64,000 nt of DNA from Anaerococcus vaginalis (GTDB lineage: Bacteria; Bacillota; Clostridia; Tissierellales; Peptoniphilaceae), in NCBI GenBank assembly GCA_018363915.1, contig JAGZMY010000006.1:1-64000 (forward strand), in the 5' to 3' direction. Each line of letters opens with the position of its first letter. The stretch's first letter is position 1. The translations under genes were made by a program, and so were the position numbers. Shown piece by piece: positions 26,060 to 34,682 of the stretch. The notes beneath the pieces are model-generated. The model was given only the letters and a program-made list of their open reading frames with translations. It did no database searches and was not told the origin of the DNA.

Positions 26060-26914
26060 TTATAATATTCCTATTCCTGCTAATACTGCTAAAATTATTG
26101 TTAAACCTAATAAAGCTTGAGTAACTTTTAAACCTTTTTTCAAATAAAAAACATATACGCCAAGAACTGTTACTAATGGCAAAGCTCCTGGTAATACTTT
26201 ATCTAAAAGCTCTTGGAAAACAAATTCTTTTCCTGAAATTGTAAATTTTAATGCTGAGCTTACTTTTACATAGTTTGCTGCCAAAATTCCCATCATAAAA
26301 AGTCCCAAGGCTGATAAAATATTTATTGCGTTTTGAACTCCTGTGCTTTTTAATAAACTTGATGCGTTTTTACCTAAAACAAATCCTTGTTTTGCAAAAA
26401 ATCTTCCGACAAAAACTTGGTATAAGGAAAATCCTACGAATGGAAACAAAGCTCCCATTGGGGATCCTGCTTGTGCCCAAGAAATTGCTATTGCTATAAA
26501 AATATATTGGATTGTTCCTGAATCAATTGCATCGCCGATTCCTGCAAGAGCTCCCATTAGCCCTGCTTTTGTATTATACATCAAATCATCGGTCATTGTT
26601 ATTTCTTCGTTGTTATATTCTTGAAGGGCTCTTTCTTGTTCCATTGATGACATAAGCCCTGTGATTATTCCACCGCCCCAAGTAAGTTGGGTATTGAAGA
26701 ATAACAATTGTCTTTTGTAAGCTTTTTTCAAATCTTCTTTATTTTTATATAATTTTTTCAAAACTGGCATCATTGCATATAAGAGGGAAGGTGCCAAATA
26801 TCTTTCAAAAGTGTGAGGAATTTCGTTTGCGAAATGCCATCTTAAATATGCTTTTCTAACATCTTTTAGCTCTAATTCTTCTGGAGCCATTTCGTCTTTT
26901 TTTATATCTTGCAT
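26060..26914 (-). CDS. PTS mannose-family IID component
   Basis: This 284-aa membrane subunit typical of ManZ/AgaD has a hydrophilic N-terminal half containing YLRWHFANEIPHTFERY and MTDDLMYNTKAGLMGALAGIGDAID-type family blocks, followed by membrane segments near the C-terminus. It pairs with IIC to form the transport channel. The ribosome site is GGAGG, and the gene follows IIC after 14 bp. Confidence 0.93.
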   Translation of the reverse strand: MQDIKKDEMAPEELELKDVRKAYLRWHFANEIPHTFERYLAPSLLYAMMPVLKKLYKNKEDLKKAYKRQLLFFNTQLTWGGGIITGLMSSMEQERALQEYNNEEITMTDDLMYNTKAGLMGALAGIGDAIDSGTIQYIFIAIAISWAQAGSPMGALFPFVGFSLYQVFVGRFFAKQGFVLGKNASSLLKSTGVQNAINILSALGLFMMGILAANYVKVSSALKFTISGKEFVFQELLDKVLPGALPLVTVLGVYVFYLKKGLKVTQALLGLTIILAVLAGIGIL

Positions 26915-26928
26915 TTTAAAACCTCCTA

Positions 26929-27762
26929 CTAAAAGTCATCTTCTTCTTCAAATGTCATTTCACGTTCGCTTGAAGTTTCTGTTTTTACTTCTTTGTCTTC
27001 TTTGGCTTGATTTTTATTTCCTACTGCCAAAATTGAAATTATTGTTCCTAAAATTGCATAAACTAACATATTTACATTCATATCTTTTAAAATTACGCTT
27101 AAAAAATATGCTAATAGGAAAAATAATAAATAATCTTTTCTACCTATTACATAAATTGTTGTTGCAATACCGATTGCTGCAAGTCCTCCGCCGACTACAT
27201 CTAGTATGTGTAAAAATACTGTTCCTTCAAGTTTTGCTACAACATCAGCGATTACTGGTGCGCCAAAATATAAAGCTACAAAGATTAATGGAACAAATAA
27301 AACAAAAGATGCTATAGTTGGATATGTTATTATTGATCTTTTGATTGCTTTTTCATCCATTTTTTCAATTGCGACGTCAGTTTTTTTGCCTATAAAGGTA
27401 TTTAGGAAAAATCTAAATTGGTAAAGATAAGATCCCAAAAATCCAACTGGAACGGCAATGGCAATTGATGCTTCTGGTGTTAAATTTCCTAATAGAGCAA
27501 CTGGAACTGCTATTGCGGCTGCAACGGCTGGCTCTGATGGCATTGAGCCACCTGGAGAAAATACTCCCATATATATTAATTGCAAACTTGCTGTTACAAT
27601 CATTGCATCAGCAACTCTTCCCATAACAATTCCTACAACAAGGCCTGTCATTAATGGCGAAAATCTTAATGTTAAAGATGCGCCACCCAATAGCCAACGT
27701 GACATAACGCCTGCAACCCACAAAGCTATTAATAAACTTTTTGCTACAGATAAGGTCTCCAT
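26929..27762 (-). CDS. PTS mannose-family IIC component
   Basis: This 277-aa multi-spanning channel subunit (EII-Sor class) has family blocks LTLRFSPLMTGLVVGIVMG and LQLIYMGVFSPGG in its first 75 residues. Its acidic C-terminal tail (SSEREMTFEEEDDF) is unusual and resembles that of IIA. It comes first of the four PTS genes, 28 bp after the dehydrogenase. Substrate specificity cannot be read from this subunit. Confidence 0.92.
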   Translation of the reverse strand: METLSVAKSLLIALWVAGVMSRWLLGGASLTLRFSPLMTGLVVGIVMGRVADAMIVTASLQLIYMGVFSPGGSMPSEPAVAAAIAVPVALLGNLTPEASIAIAVPVGFLGSYLYQFRFFLNTFIGKKTDVAIEKMDEKAIKRSIITYPTIASFVLFVPLIFVALYFGAPVIADVVAKLEGTVFLHILDVVGGGLAAIGIATTIYVIGRKDYLLFFLLAYFLSVILKDMNVNMLVYAILGTIISILAVGNKNQAKEDKEVKTETSSEREMTFEEEDDF

Positions 27763-27790
27763 TTTTTCCTCCTAAATTTTTAAAAAATTT

Positions 27791-28780
27791 TTATTCCACA
27801 AAGGGACTTTCTTTTTGCACACATCTTTTTGGAAGTTTTTTATTGTGCACATTATAAACATCATTTACACAACTTTCTCCCATTGCATACAAACATTCTT
27901 TTGTGTAGGCTGATGTGTGAGGTGTAATTATTACATTATCAAATTGCAAGTAGGGATGATTACTTCTTGCAGGCTCAACTTCCATAACGTCTGTTGCAAG
28001 AGCTTTAACTTTTTTATTTTTTAAAGCTTCAATCATATCTTTTTCGTCAATTAGAGCGCCTCTTGCGGTATTTGATATATAAACTCCATTTTTCATTTTT
28101 GATATTGTATTTTTATTTATCATGTGATAATTTTCTTTGGTTAAATTTGCGCATAAACAAATCACATCAGATTTTTCTAATAAAATTTCAAAATCAACTT
28201 TTTCTACGCCAAATTGTTCTAGTTCTAATTTGTCTTTGTAAGGGTCATAGCCTAATACTCTACATTGAAAACCTTCTCTAAGTGTTCTTGCAACTTGGCT
28301 TCCGGTATTTCCAACGCCGATTACGCCAACAATTTTGTGGTAGAGAGAATTTCCTACAAAATTTGCTCTCATTTCCCATTTATCATCTCTTACTTTTTTG
28401 GAAGAATTTATAGTCATTCTCATCAAAGCCAATAGATTTGTAATATTATTTTCTGCAACTGAATCTCTTTCTACCAAAGAAGGAACAATAGAAACAATTA
28501 CTCCTTTTTCTTTTGCACAAGTTAAATCTACATTGTTGTAGCCAATTCCATGCCTTGAGATAAGCCTTAAATCATCTACATTTTCAAAAAATTCTTTATC
28601 AAAAAATGGTGTAACGCTCGCTATTATATATTGGTAGCCTTTTAGCATTTGACCTAGAGATTTTCCATCTATATTTTGGTCGACTTCAAAGCGATCTACT
28701 TGTCCAATTTTTTCTAGTTTTTTTATATGGTCTGGAAAAATTTTTCCAAAACTACTAGAATTTACAATAGCAATTTTCAT
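27791..28780 (-). CDS. D-isomer-specific 2-hydroxyacid dehydrogenase
   Basis: This 329-aa NAD(P)-dependent oxidoreductase shows the family motifs GVIGVGNTGSQVARTL for cofactor binding (about residue 147), RHGIGYNNVD, the catalytic Arg in NTARGALIDEKDM (about residues 237-249) and the catalytic His in NVIITPHTSAYT. It is encoded between a 6-phosphogluconate dehydrogenase and a PTS, 2 bp after the former. The best contextual role is reducing 2-keto-6-phosphogluconate, or ketogluconate, to the gluconate level; that substrate is inference. Confidence 0.88.
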   Translation of the reverse strand: MKIAIVNSSSFGKIFPDHIKKLEKIGQVDRFEVDQNIDGKSLGQMLKGYQYIIASVTPFFDKEFFENVDDLRLISRHGIGYNNVDLTCAKEKGVIVSIVPSLVERDSVAENNITNLLALMRMTINSSKKVRDDKWEMRANFVGNSLYHKIVGVIGVGNTGSQVARTLREGFQCRVLGYDPYKDKLELEQFGVEKVDFEILLEKSDVICLCANLTKENYHMINKNTISKMKNGVYISNTARGALIDEKDMIEALKNKKVKALATDVMEVEPARSNHPYLQFDNVIITPHTSAYTKECLYAMGESCVNDVYNVHNKKLPKRCVQKESPFVE

Positions 28781-28781
28781 T

Positions 28782-29687
28782 TTATTTATCCTTTTTTACA
28801 AGATCGTGTCCGCCAAAACCATTTCTTAGTTGAGCTACAACTTTATTAGAAAAATTATCATCAACATTTATTTTACTTGTATTTCTTACAAACAAAGAAT
28901 TAGAAATAACTGGAACAGGAACGTCAAGTCTTAGTGCTTCTTCAACTGTCCATTTACATTCTCCATTTGCATTTATAACGCCGGAATGAGAATCAAGTTT
29001 TGGATCTTTGGCAAAGCCTTCTTGAGCAAGTTCAATTAGCCAAGACCTAATTACAGATCCGTGATTCCAAACTTTTGAAACATCTTCGTAATCATAATCA
29101 AATTCGCTAGCTTCCAAAACTGCAAATCCTTCGCCGATAGCTTGCATCATTCCATATTCAATTCCATTGTGAATCATTTTTAAATAATGACCAGAACCAG
29201 CACGTCCTGTATATAAAAGTCCATCTTCACAAGAAATTGCTTCAAAAAAATCTTTTACTTGATCGTAATATTTTTTTTCTCCTCCAACCATAAGACAAGC
29301 GCCGTTTCTAGCACCACTCATTCCGCCAGAAGTTCCACAATCAAGAAAACCAATATTTTTTTCTTTTAAAATTTCGTAATGCTCTAAAGTTTTTTTGTAA
29401 TTAGTATTTCCAGTATCAATTACAATGTCGTCTTTATTAAGTTTTTCTTTTAAAAGAAAAATCATGTCATCAGTGATTTTTCCTGCAGGCAAACTCAGTA
29501 AAATAAATTTTACATCATCTAATTTTTCTATAAGTTCATCGATAGAATTTGCGATTTTAAAATCTTTGCTTGCTTTTTTTCTTACATTTTCATCTACATC
29601 ATAGCCAATTACTTCAAAATTATTGTCGATGGCATTTAAGGCTATGTTGTAACCCATTTTTCCAAGTCCCAAAAAACCTATTTTCAT
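28782..29687 (-). CDS. gnd: 6-Phosphogluconate dehydrogenase, short decarboxylating type
   Basis: This 301-aa protein is of the short (YqeC/GntZ-like) class that converts 6-phosphogluconate to ribulose-5-phosphate and CO2. It begins MKIGFLGLGKMGYNIA for NAD(P) binding, has the substrate motif DCGTSGGMSGARNGACLMVGG (near 117-137) and HYLKMIHNGIEYGMMQ with the catalytic Lys. SHSGVINANGECKWTVEEAL belongs to the C-terminal helical domain. It is first in an operon driven by a perfect consensus promoter and divergent from the RpiR regulator. Confidence 0.92.
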   Translation of the reverse strand: MKIGFLGLGKMGYNIALNAIDNNFEVIGYDVDENVRKKASKDFKIANSIDELIEKLDDVKFILLSLPAGKITDDMIFLLKEKLNKDDIVIDTGNTNYKKTLEHYEILKEKNIGFLDCGTSGGMSGARNGACLMVGGEKKYYDQVKDFFEAISCEDGLLYTGRAGSGHYLKMIHNGIEYGMMQAIGEGFAVLEASEFDYDYEDVSKVWNHGSVIRSWLIELAQEGFAKDPKLDSHSGVINANGECKWTVEEALRLDVPVPVISNSLFVRNTSKINVDDNFSNKVVAQLRNGFGGHDLVKKDK

Positions 29688-29784
29688 ATAAACTCCTTTC
29701 TTTTTTTGATAACCTTTTCAAATGATTAAAAAAAATATTTTTCCAAAAAATTGTAAGGCTATCTGTAGTTCATTATTTAAATAA

Positions 29785-29813
29785 ATTATACGAAAAAAAT
29801 TTTTACTTGTCAA
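29785..29813 (-). promoter_or_regulatory. Consensus promoter of the gnd-PTS operon
   Basis: On the minus strand, perfect TTGACA (29813-29808) and perfect TATAAT (29790-29785) are separated by 17 bp. About 90 nt of leader precede the gnd start. Such a strong promoter implies tight control by a repressor. Confidence 0.9.
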
Positions 29814-29857
29814 ACGGTAAAAAAACAAAAAAATTTTGCAAATAAAAATTTCTATTC

Positions 29858-29871
29858 AAATTTGCAAATTT
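29858..29871. promoter_or_regulatory. Palindrome upstream of rpiR, candidate operator
   Basis: AAATTTGCAAATTT is a perfect 14-nt palindrome just upstream of the TATAAT (29875-29880) that would drive the RpiR-family gene; a related TTTTGCAAAT segment lies at 29834-29843. It may be the RpiR binding site controlling both directions. Confidence 0.5.
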
Positions 29872-29907
29872 ATGTATAATATTAGTAAGAATAGATTGGA
29901 GGATGTT

Positions 29908-30765
29908 TTGAACCGATATTTAGAAAGAATTATTTTGTCTAAAAAAAGTACCTTTACAAAAACGGAAAATTTTTATGCAGAATATTTTTTAAAATTAGAT
30001 GATGAAATATTAAATAAAACTATATCAAATGTTGCTGAAGAAACAGAAAGCTCCACAGCGTCAATTTTTAAATTTATAAAAAAACTTGGCTTTAAAGGCT
30101 ACAAAGATTTTCAATTAAACTTAGCTACAAATATAAATAAAAATTCTGACGATTCGCTACTTACAGCTATAACAAGTGTAAATGAAAATGACAGCCCTGA
30201 TGAAATAGCCAACAAAATTATGGCGTTTAATATCCAATCAATGTATACGCTAAAAGAAGATATTAAAAATATTCCTTTTGAATCTTGTTTGAATTTGATA
30301 AAAAAATCCAAAAAAATTCACTTTTTTGGCATGGGAGGATCAGCAACCATAGCTTACGATTCATATCATAAATTTTTGAGAACAAAATATATGGTAAATT
30401 ATATTTCGGATTCTCACATGCAACTAAGTGCTTGCACAAAGATGGACGAAAACGACTGTATTTTTGTATTTTCACATTCAGGAAGAACGCTAGAGGTAAT
30501 AGAAGTTTCAAAAGTTGCAAAAAAAAATAAGGCAAAAATTATTGCCCTTACAGGAAATCCAAAATCTGAAATGGTAAAAATCTCAGATGAGGCTATGATT
30601 TTACCATCAATAGAATCCGAACACGGAACAGAATCCTTAAACGCAAGAATTCTTTACCTAACAGTTATGGATATACTTTTAATATCTTTGATGTATGATA
30701 ACGTCGAAGAAAATAAAAAATACATGAAAAAAAGATTAGATGCACTAAAAGTTACAAAAAAATAG
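29908..30765 (+). CDS. RpiR/MurR-family transcriptional regulator
   Basis: This 285-aa protein has an N-terminal helix-turn-helix and a C-terminal SIS sugar-phosphate domain, with the SIS pattern GMGGSATIAYDSYHKFLR and FVFSHSGRTLEVIEV. I chose TTG at 29908 because GGAGG lies 5 bp before it; the frame is open from 29836, but that would place the start upstream of the TATAAT at 29875. It is divergent from the gnd-PTS operon and probably senses a phosphorylated intermediate of that pathway. Confidence 0.88.
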   Translation: MNRYLERIILSKKSTFTKTENFYAEYFLKLDDEILNKTISNVAEETESSTASIFKFIKKLGFKGYKDFQLNLATNINKNSDDSLLTAITSVNENDSPDEIANKIMAFNIQSMYTLKEDIKNIPFESCLNLIKKSKKIHFFGMGGSATIAYDSYHKFLRTKYMVNYISDSHMQLSACTKMDENDCIFVFSHSGRTLEVIEVSKVAKKNKAKIIALTGNPKSEMVKISDEAMILPSIESEHGTESLNARILYLTVMDILLISLMYDNVEENKKYMKKRLDALKVTKK

Positions 30766-31058
30766 AAGGCATACTTGCCTTCTCAGACTGTTGATAAACC
30801 AAAAAAATATCCATTTCGAGCGAACGTAGTGAGTCGAGAAATCTCATGGGATCTCTCCATGCGTTCGTTTCACTCACACTAAAACACGTTTGCTCCACAA
30901 ACTTTTTCGTGCTTTCGCACTTAGTTTTAGGGATGATTGTGCCAAATCAAGGCACAATCATCTAGTCGAGATGGGTTTTAGCATGATTTTATTTTTAAAT
31001 TATTAATAAATTATTAAACTGACTTTGTCTACGCTCTGAGAAGGCACACTTGCCTTCT
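30764..31058. repeat. Palindrome-rich insertion flanked by 20-nt direct repeats
   Basis: AGAAGGC-ATACTT-GCCTTCT (30764-30783) recurs as AGAAGGC-ACACTT-GCCTTCT (31039-31058), and only the second copy is followed by a T-run. The flanked 255 bp begin TCAGACTG and end CGCTCTG, giving an inverted GCCTTCTCAGA (30777-30787) / TCTGAGAAGGC (31035-31045). Inside are a CCATTTCGA...TCGAGATGGG bounded element (30811-30975) and a perfect 12-bp hairpin. It looks like a small non-coding element inserted into, or generated around, the terminator of the RpiR gene. No gene is seen. Confidence 0.65.
30811..30975. repeat. CCATYTCGA-bounded repeat element, long form
   Basis: The element opens with CCATTTCGA and closes with TCGAGATGGG. 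Its first 38 nt (30811-30848) are identical to the reverse complement of 35819-35856. It contains a stem GATGATTGTGCC/GGCACAATCATC (30932-30943 and 30951-30962) and a small GTGC/GCAC hairpin. Confidence 0.7.
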
Positions 31059-31062
31059 TTTT
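31040..31062 (+). terminator. Terminator downstream of the RpiR-family gene
   Basis: GAAGGC-ACACTT-GCCTTC followed by five T. The same hairpin at 30765-30782 lacks the T-run. Confidence 0.7.
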
Positions 31063-31077
31063 AATTTGAAATAAAAA

Positions 31078-31821
31078 TTAATACATAGAAAGTTTTTTCT
31101 CAATCCACATTATAAAAGAGTGGGGGAAAATTTTTGAAATTATTAATAAAATTTTTGCACTTGAGTGGGTAGTTATTAGGTCTTTTTTGCCCATTTTTTT
31201 AATTGCTTTTCCTACCATTTTTTCTAGATTTTCATTTCCCAAATTTTTTATTCCGCCCGAATTATTGTTTGATTTTTTTAAAAATTCTGTTTCAACTCTG
31301 TTTGGGCATAAAACTGAAATTTTTATATCTTTAAATTCCCTTCTTATTGCCCTTGAAAATGATAAGACATAGGACTTACTTGCAGCATAAAGGGCAAATT
31401 TTGCCTGTGGAATAAATGCTGCTGATGAGGCTATGTTTAAAATTATTCCATCTTTTTGGAAAAAATCTAGAGATATTTTTGTCATTGCTGTGAGAGCTTT
31501 TATATTTAAGTCCAAAGTTTTCATATCATTATCAAAACTTGTGTTTTTAAAATAATCATTTTCTCCCATGCCTGCAGAATTTATCAAAAGTCCTATTTTT
31601 TTGTTTGAAATTTCTAATTCTTTTTTTAAAGCTTCAAAAGATTTTTCCTCACACAAATCAAGGGCAAAAATCCTTGCCCTTGTTTGTAGTTTTTTTGATA
31701 AATCATGAAGTCTTTCAGTTCTTCTTGCGATTAACCAAATTTCTTCATAATTTTTTTTGTCAATTTGCCTTGCAAATTCATAGCCTATGCCTGAACTTGC
31801 TCCTGTAATTATGGCTATCAT
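31078..31821 (-). CDS. Short-chain dehydrogenase/reductase
   Basis: This 247-aa classical SDR has TGASSGIGYEFA for cofactor binding, NSAGMGEND, the catalytic Ser in ILNIASSAAF and the YAASKSYV pair (Tyr and Lys). The ATG at 31821 was chosen because it overlaps the stop of pncB (TAATG); the frame is open further upstream, but only inside pncB. A hydrophobic C-terminus (IISKIFPHSFIMWIEKKL) suggests membrane association. The substrate is unknown. Confidence 0.87.
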   Translation of the reverse strand: MIAIITGASSGIGYEFARQIDKKNYEEIWLIARRTERLHDLSKKLQTRARIFALDLCEEKSFEALKKELEISNKKIGLLINSAGMGENDYFKNTSFDNDMKTLDLNIKALTAMTKISLDFFQKDGIILNIASSAAFIPQAKFALYAASKSYVLSFSRAIRREFKDIKISVLCPNRVETEFLKKSNNNSGGIKNLGNENLEKMVGKAIKKMGKKDLITTHSSAKILLIISKIFPHSFIMWIEKKLSMY

Positions 31822-33263
31822 TATTTGCTCATAGCCTTCATTATTAGATTTTGTTTTAAATTCCACAAATCGTGAGAAAGGTCGACGTAATAATTGTGAG
31901 GTTGGTCAAATCTTTTTACCTCATCCCACAAGGATTTCACTTCTGACTTGCAATATTCGTTTATTTCTTCAATTTTTGGAGATTCATAAACTTTTTTGCC
32001 TTTTTCAAAAATTGGAATTTGCATTTTTCGAATTTCATAATTTTCCATTCTTTTCATCTTCCATGTAAAGTGTGGATCAAAAATTACAAGTGGTTTAGTT
32101 TCATCAACTTTTTCTTCTTTTAAGGTTATATAATCAGCTTCTGCCTTGCCAGTTTTTTTGTCGTACAATCTGTAAACTTCTTTTAGACCTGGTGTTGTAA
32201 TTTTTTCTACATTTTCTGATACTTTTATTTTTGCAGTCTTGCCTTTTTTGTCTTCAACTTGAACAAGTTTATAAACTCCACCAAAAACTGGATCAGATTT
32301 TGCAGTAATTAATCTTTCTCCGATTCCAAATGAATCAATTTCTGCGCCTTGTTGGAGTAGAGATTCTATTTTGTATTCGTCAAGTGAATTACTTGCAACA
32401 ATTTTTGCATCCTTGTAGCCATTTTCGTCCAAAATTTTTCTACATTCTTTTGAAAGATAGGCAAGATCGCCAGAATCAATTCTTACACCGCCAGTAAGTC
32501 CCAAAGGCTCTAAAACTTCTTTGAAAATTTTCATAGCATTTGGTAGGCCTTGTTTTAAAACATCATAGGTGTCAATTAATAAAATGCAGTTATCTGGATA
32601 TAATTTTGCATAAGCCAAGAATGCTTCGTATTCGCTATCAAAAGATTGAACCCAAGAGTGAGCCATAGTTCCCCCAGCAGGATAAGCATACATTTGACTT
32701 GAAAGAGTATTTGAAGTGATTGGAGCGCCGGCTATAAAGGCAGACCTTGCTCCTTTTACAGAAGCGTCAGGGCCTTGAGCACGTCTTGCCCCAAATTCCA
32801 TAACAGTTCTTTCCTTTGCAGCCCTTACAATTCTATTTGTTTTTGTAGCAACAAGGGAGCCGTAATTTAAAGACAAAAGCAAATAAGTTTCTAAAATTTG
32901 TGCCTCAATTATTGGAGCTCTTACAGTTACAATTGGTTCAGATGGAAACATTGCTGATCCTTCTGGAAATGCCCAAATATCTCCTGTGAATTTAAAATTT
33001 TTCAAATAAGTTAAAAATTCTTCCGAAAATTTTGTATTTTTTCTAAAATATTCAATATCTTCATCATCAAAATGAATATTTTCTACATAATCAATAATAT
33101 CATCTAAGCCAGAAAAAATTGAAAATCCTCCGCCGTCAGGATTTTTTCTGTAAAATGCATCAAAAACTGCAATCGTATCTTTCATTCCACTTTCAAAATA
33201 TCCATAAGCCATAGTAAATTCATAAAAATCACTGAGCATAGATAAATTTCTTCTTGTTTGCAT
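31821..33263 (-). CDS. pncB: Nicotinate phosphoribosyltransferase
   Basis: This 480-aa enzyme makes nicotinate mononucleotide from nicotinate and PRPP, feeding NAD salvage. Family blocks seen are LSDFYEFTMAYGYFESGM, EFGARRAQGPDASVKGARSA-like region, YPAGGTMAHSWVQSF with the conserved His, RIDSGDLAYLSKECR and GIGERLITAKSDPVFGGVYK. Length fits the bacterial long form. A promoter with an internal palindrome lies upstream, shared with the divergent phosphatase-serine dehydratase operon. The ribosome site is AAGGAAGG. Confidence 0.94.
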   Translation of the reverse strand: MQTRRNLSMLSDFYEFTMAYGYFESGMKDTIAVFDAFYRKNPDGGGFSIFSGLDDIIDYVENIHFDDEDIEYFRKNTKFSEEFLTYLKNFKFTGDIWAFPEGSAMFPSEPIVTVRAPIIEAQILETYLLLSLNYGSLVATKTNRIVRAAKERTVMEFGARRAQGPDASVKGARSAFIAGAPITSNTLSSQMYAYPAGGTMAHSWVQSFDSEYEAFLAYAKLYPDNCILLIDTYDVLKQGLPNAMKIFKEVLEPLGLTGGVRIDSGDLAYLSKECRKILDENGYKDAKIVASNSLDEYKIESLLQQGAEIDSFGIGERLITAKSDPVFGGVYKLVQVEDKKGKTAKIKVSENVEKITTPGLKEVYRLYDKKTGKAEADYITLKEEKVDETKPLVIFDPHFTWKMKRMENYEIRKMQIPIFEKGKKVYESPKIEEINEYCKSEVKSLWDEVKRFDQPHNYYVDLSHDLWNLKQNLIMKAMSK

Positions 33264-33307
33264 ATTTTCCTTCCTTATTATTTTTTCGTTTCACATATTG
33301 TTTTTAT

Positions 33308-33329
33308 TATACCACTAATGAGTGGTATA
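33308..33329. promoter_or_regulatory. Palindromic operator in the divergent pncB / sdaAB promoter
   Basis: TATACCACT-AATG-AGTGGTATA has perfect 9-bp arms. Its ends form part of the TATAAT-like -10 boxes of both directions (minus: TATAAT; plus: TATAGT), and it fills the spacer between -35 and -10 on each strand. A repressor bound here would shut both operons. Confidence 0.65.
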
Positions 33330-33375
33330 GTAATAATAGTTTGGCACAAATTGGCAAACAAAAGGAGATACATAA

Positions 33376-34023
33376 ATGTATATTTTTGATATAGATGGAA
33401 CACTTTTAAATACGATTGATTCTATTTCATATAATATAAACCAAACTTTAAAAAATTTTTCTTTAAGTCAAGTACCAAAAGAAAAAATTGAGGAGTTTGT
33501 AGGAAATGGCCCGAGGGTTTTGATTGAAAAAACTCTTGATTATATTGGCTTTGAAAAATCTGAAAAAAGAGAAAAAATTTTAAATGCTTATAACAAAAGA
33601 TATGATGATAATCCAACCTATCTTACAAAGCCTTATGATGGAATCGTAGTAGAGCTTGAAAAAATAAAAAAAATGGGCGAAATTTTGGTTGCTTTTTCTA
33701 ACAAGCCAGATTCCACTTGTAAAAAAGTTATAAGGGAAATTTTTGGAGAAGGCTATTTTGATTTTATTTTAGGATATAGAGAAGATATAAAAAGAAAACC
33801 GTCGCCTGAGGGTATGTATATAATAAAAGAAAGATTTGGAGTTGACTATTCGGATATTTTTTATTTTGGAGATAGCGAAGTCGACATGGAGTGTGGAAAA
33901 AATGCTGGAGTATTTACTGTAGGATGTGCTTGGGGTTTTAGAGAAAGAAAAATTCTTGAAAATTTAAAGCCAAATCTTATAATAGATAATCCAAAAGAAA
34001 TTTCAAAAATAAGGAGAGTATAA
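33376..34023 (+). CDS. HAD-family phosphatase, phosphoglycolate phosphatase-like
   Basis: This 215-aa protein has all HAD motifs: nucleophile DIDGTLLNT (Asp4), AFSNKP (motif II), a Lys in RKPSPEGM (motif III) and FGDSEVDMECGKNAG (motif IV). A helical cap (residues 15-80) makes it a class I enzyme like Gph or PgmB. Its stop overlaps the sdaAB ATG (TAATG), so it is co-translated with serine dehydratase; a role in that pathway is not obvious. Confidence 0.88.
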   Translation: MYIFDIDGTLLNTIDSISYNINQTLKNFSLSQVPKEKIEEFVGNGPRVLIEKTLDYIGFEKSEKREKILNAYNKRYDDNPTYLTKPYDGIVVELEKIKKMGEILVAFSNKPDSTCKKVIREIFGEGYFDFILGYREDIKRKPSPEGMYIIKERFGVDYSDIFYFGDSEVDMECGKNAGVFTVGCAWGFRERKILENLKPNLIIDNPKEISKIRRV

Positions 34024-34679
34024 TGGCAAATTTATCAGTATTTGATATTATTGGACCTGTAATGATTGGCCCATCATCATCCCATACTGCGGGAGCAAAC
34101 AGAATTGCAAAAATCGCAAGAGATTTGGGCGGAGAAGGATTTACAAAAGTTGATTTTTATTTACACGGATCATTTGAAAAAACTTACCAAGGTCACGGAA
34201 CAGATAGGGCTTTGGTCGGAGGAGTTTTGGGCTTTGGACCAGAAGATGAAAGATTAAGAGATTCATTTAAAATAGCTGATGACGCAGGAATTACTTATAA
34301 TTTTATTCCACAAGATATGGGAGAAGTTCATCCAAACACAGTAAAAATTGTTCTTTACTACCCAGACGGCCATGAATTTAAATTGAGAGGCTCATCAATT
34401 GGTGGCGGAAATATTATGATAAATCAAATAATGGATAATGAAGTAGAATATAATGGAAAAAATCCTACAATTATTTGTACCTATCCTGAACAAAAAGGAA
34501 TGATAGCTTTCATTTCAAATGTTTTGTTTGACCACAATTATAATATAAAAAATATGAAAACTATAAACAAGGGCAACACAATTATGTTAATTGTAGAATT
34601 AGACCAAGATTTGGAAGAAGAAGTTTACAAAGAAATTGAAGCCGGAAAGAATTTTGAATTTATAAAATATTTGGGGTAA
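34023..34679 (+). CDS. sdaAB: L-serine dehydratase, Fe-S type, beta subunit
   Basis: This 218-aa beta subunit of the oxygen-sensitive dehydratase converts L-serine to pyruvate and ammonia. The N-terminal domain has GPVMIGPSSSHTAGANRIAKIA, the serine-binding SSSHTAG loop, and a C-terminal ACT domain covers about residues 145-218. The alpha subunit follows after 3 bp, an arrangement seen in Bacillus and clostridia. Confidence 0.95.
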   Translation: MANLSVFDIIGPVMIGPSSSHTAGANRIAKIARDLGGEGFTKVDFYLHGSFEKTYQGHGTDRALVGGVLGFGPEDERLRDSFKIADDAGITYNFIPQDMGEVHPNTVKIVLYYPDGHEFKLRGSSIGGGNIMINQIMDNEVEYNGKNPTIICTYPEQKGMIAFISNVLFDHNYNIKNMKTINKGNTIMLIVELDQDLEEEVYKEIEAGKNFEFIKYLG

Positions 34680-34682
34680 GTT

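Noticed and set aside
29836..29907. Longer N-terminus for the RpiR regulator
   Set aside because: The extension would start upstream of the TATAAT at 29875 and lacks a ribosome site, whereas TTG 29908 has GGAGG at the right spacing.
30811..30975. CRISPR-like or IS-type element
   Set aside because: No regularly spaced repeats and no transposase frame; only palindromes shared with two other intergenic sites.
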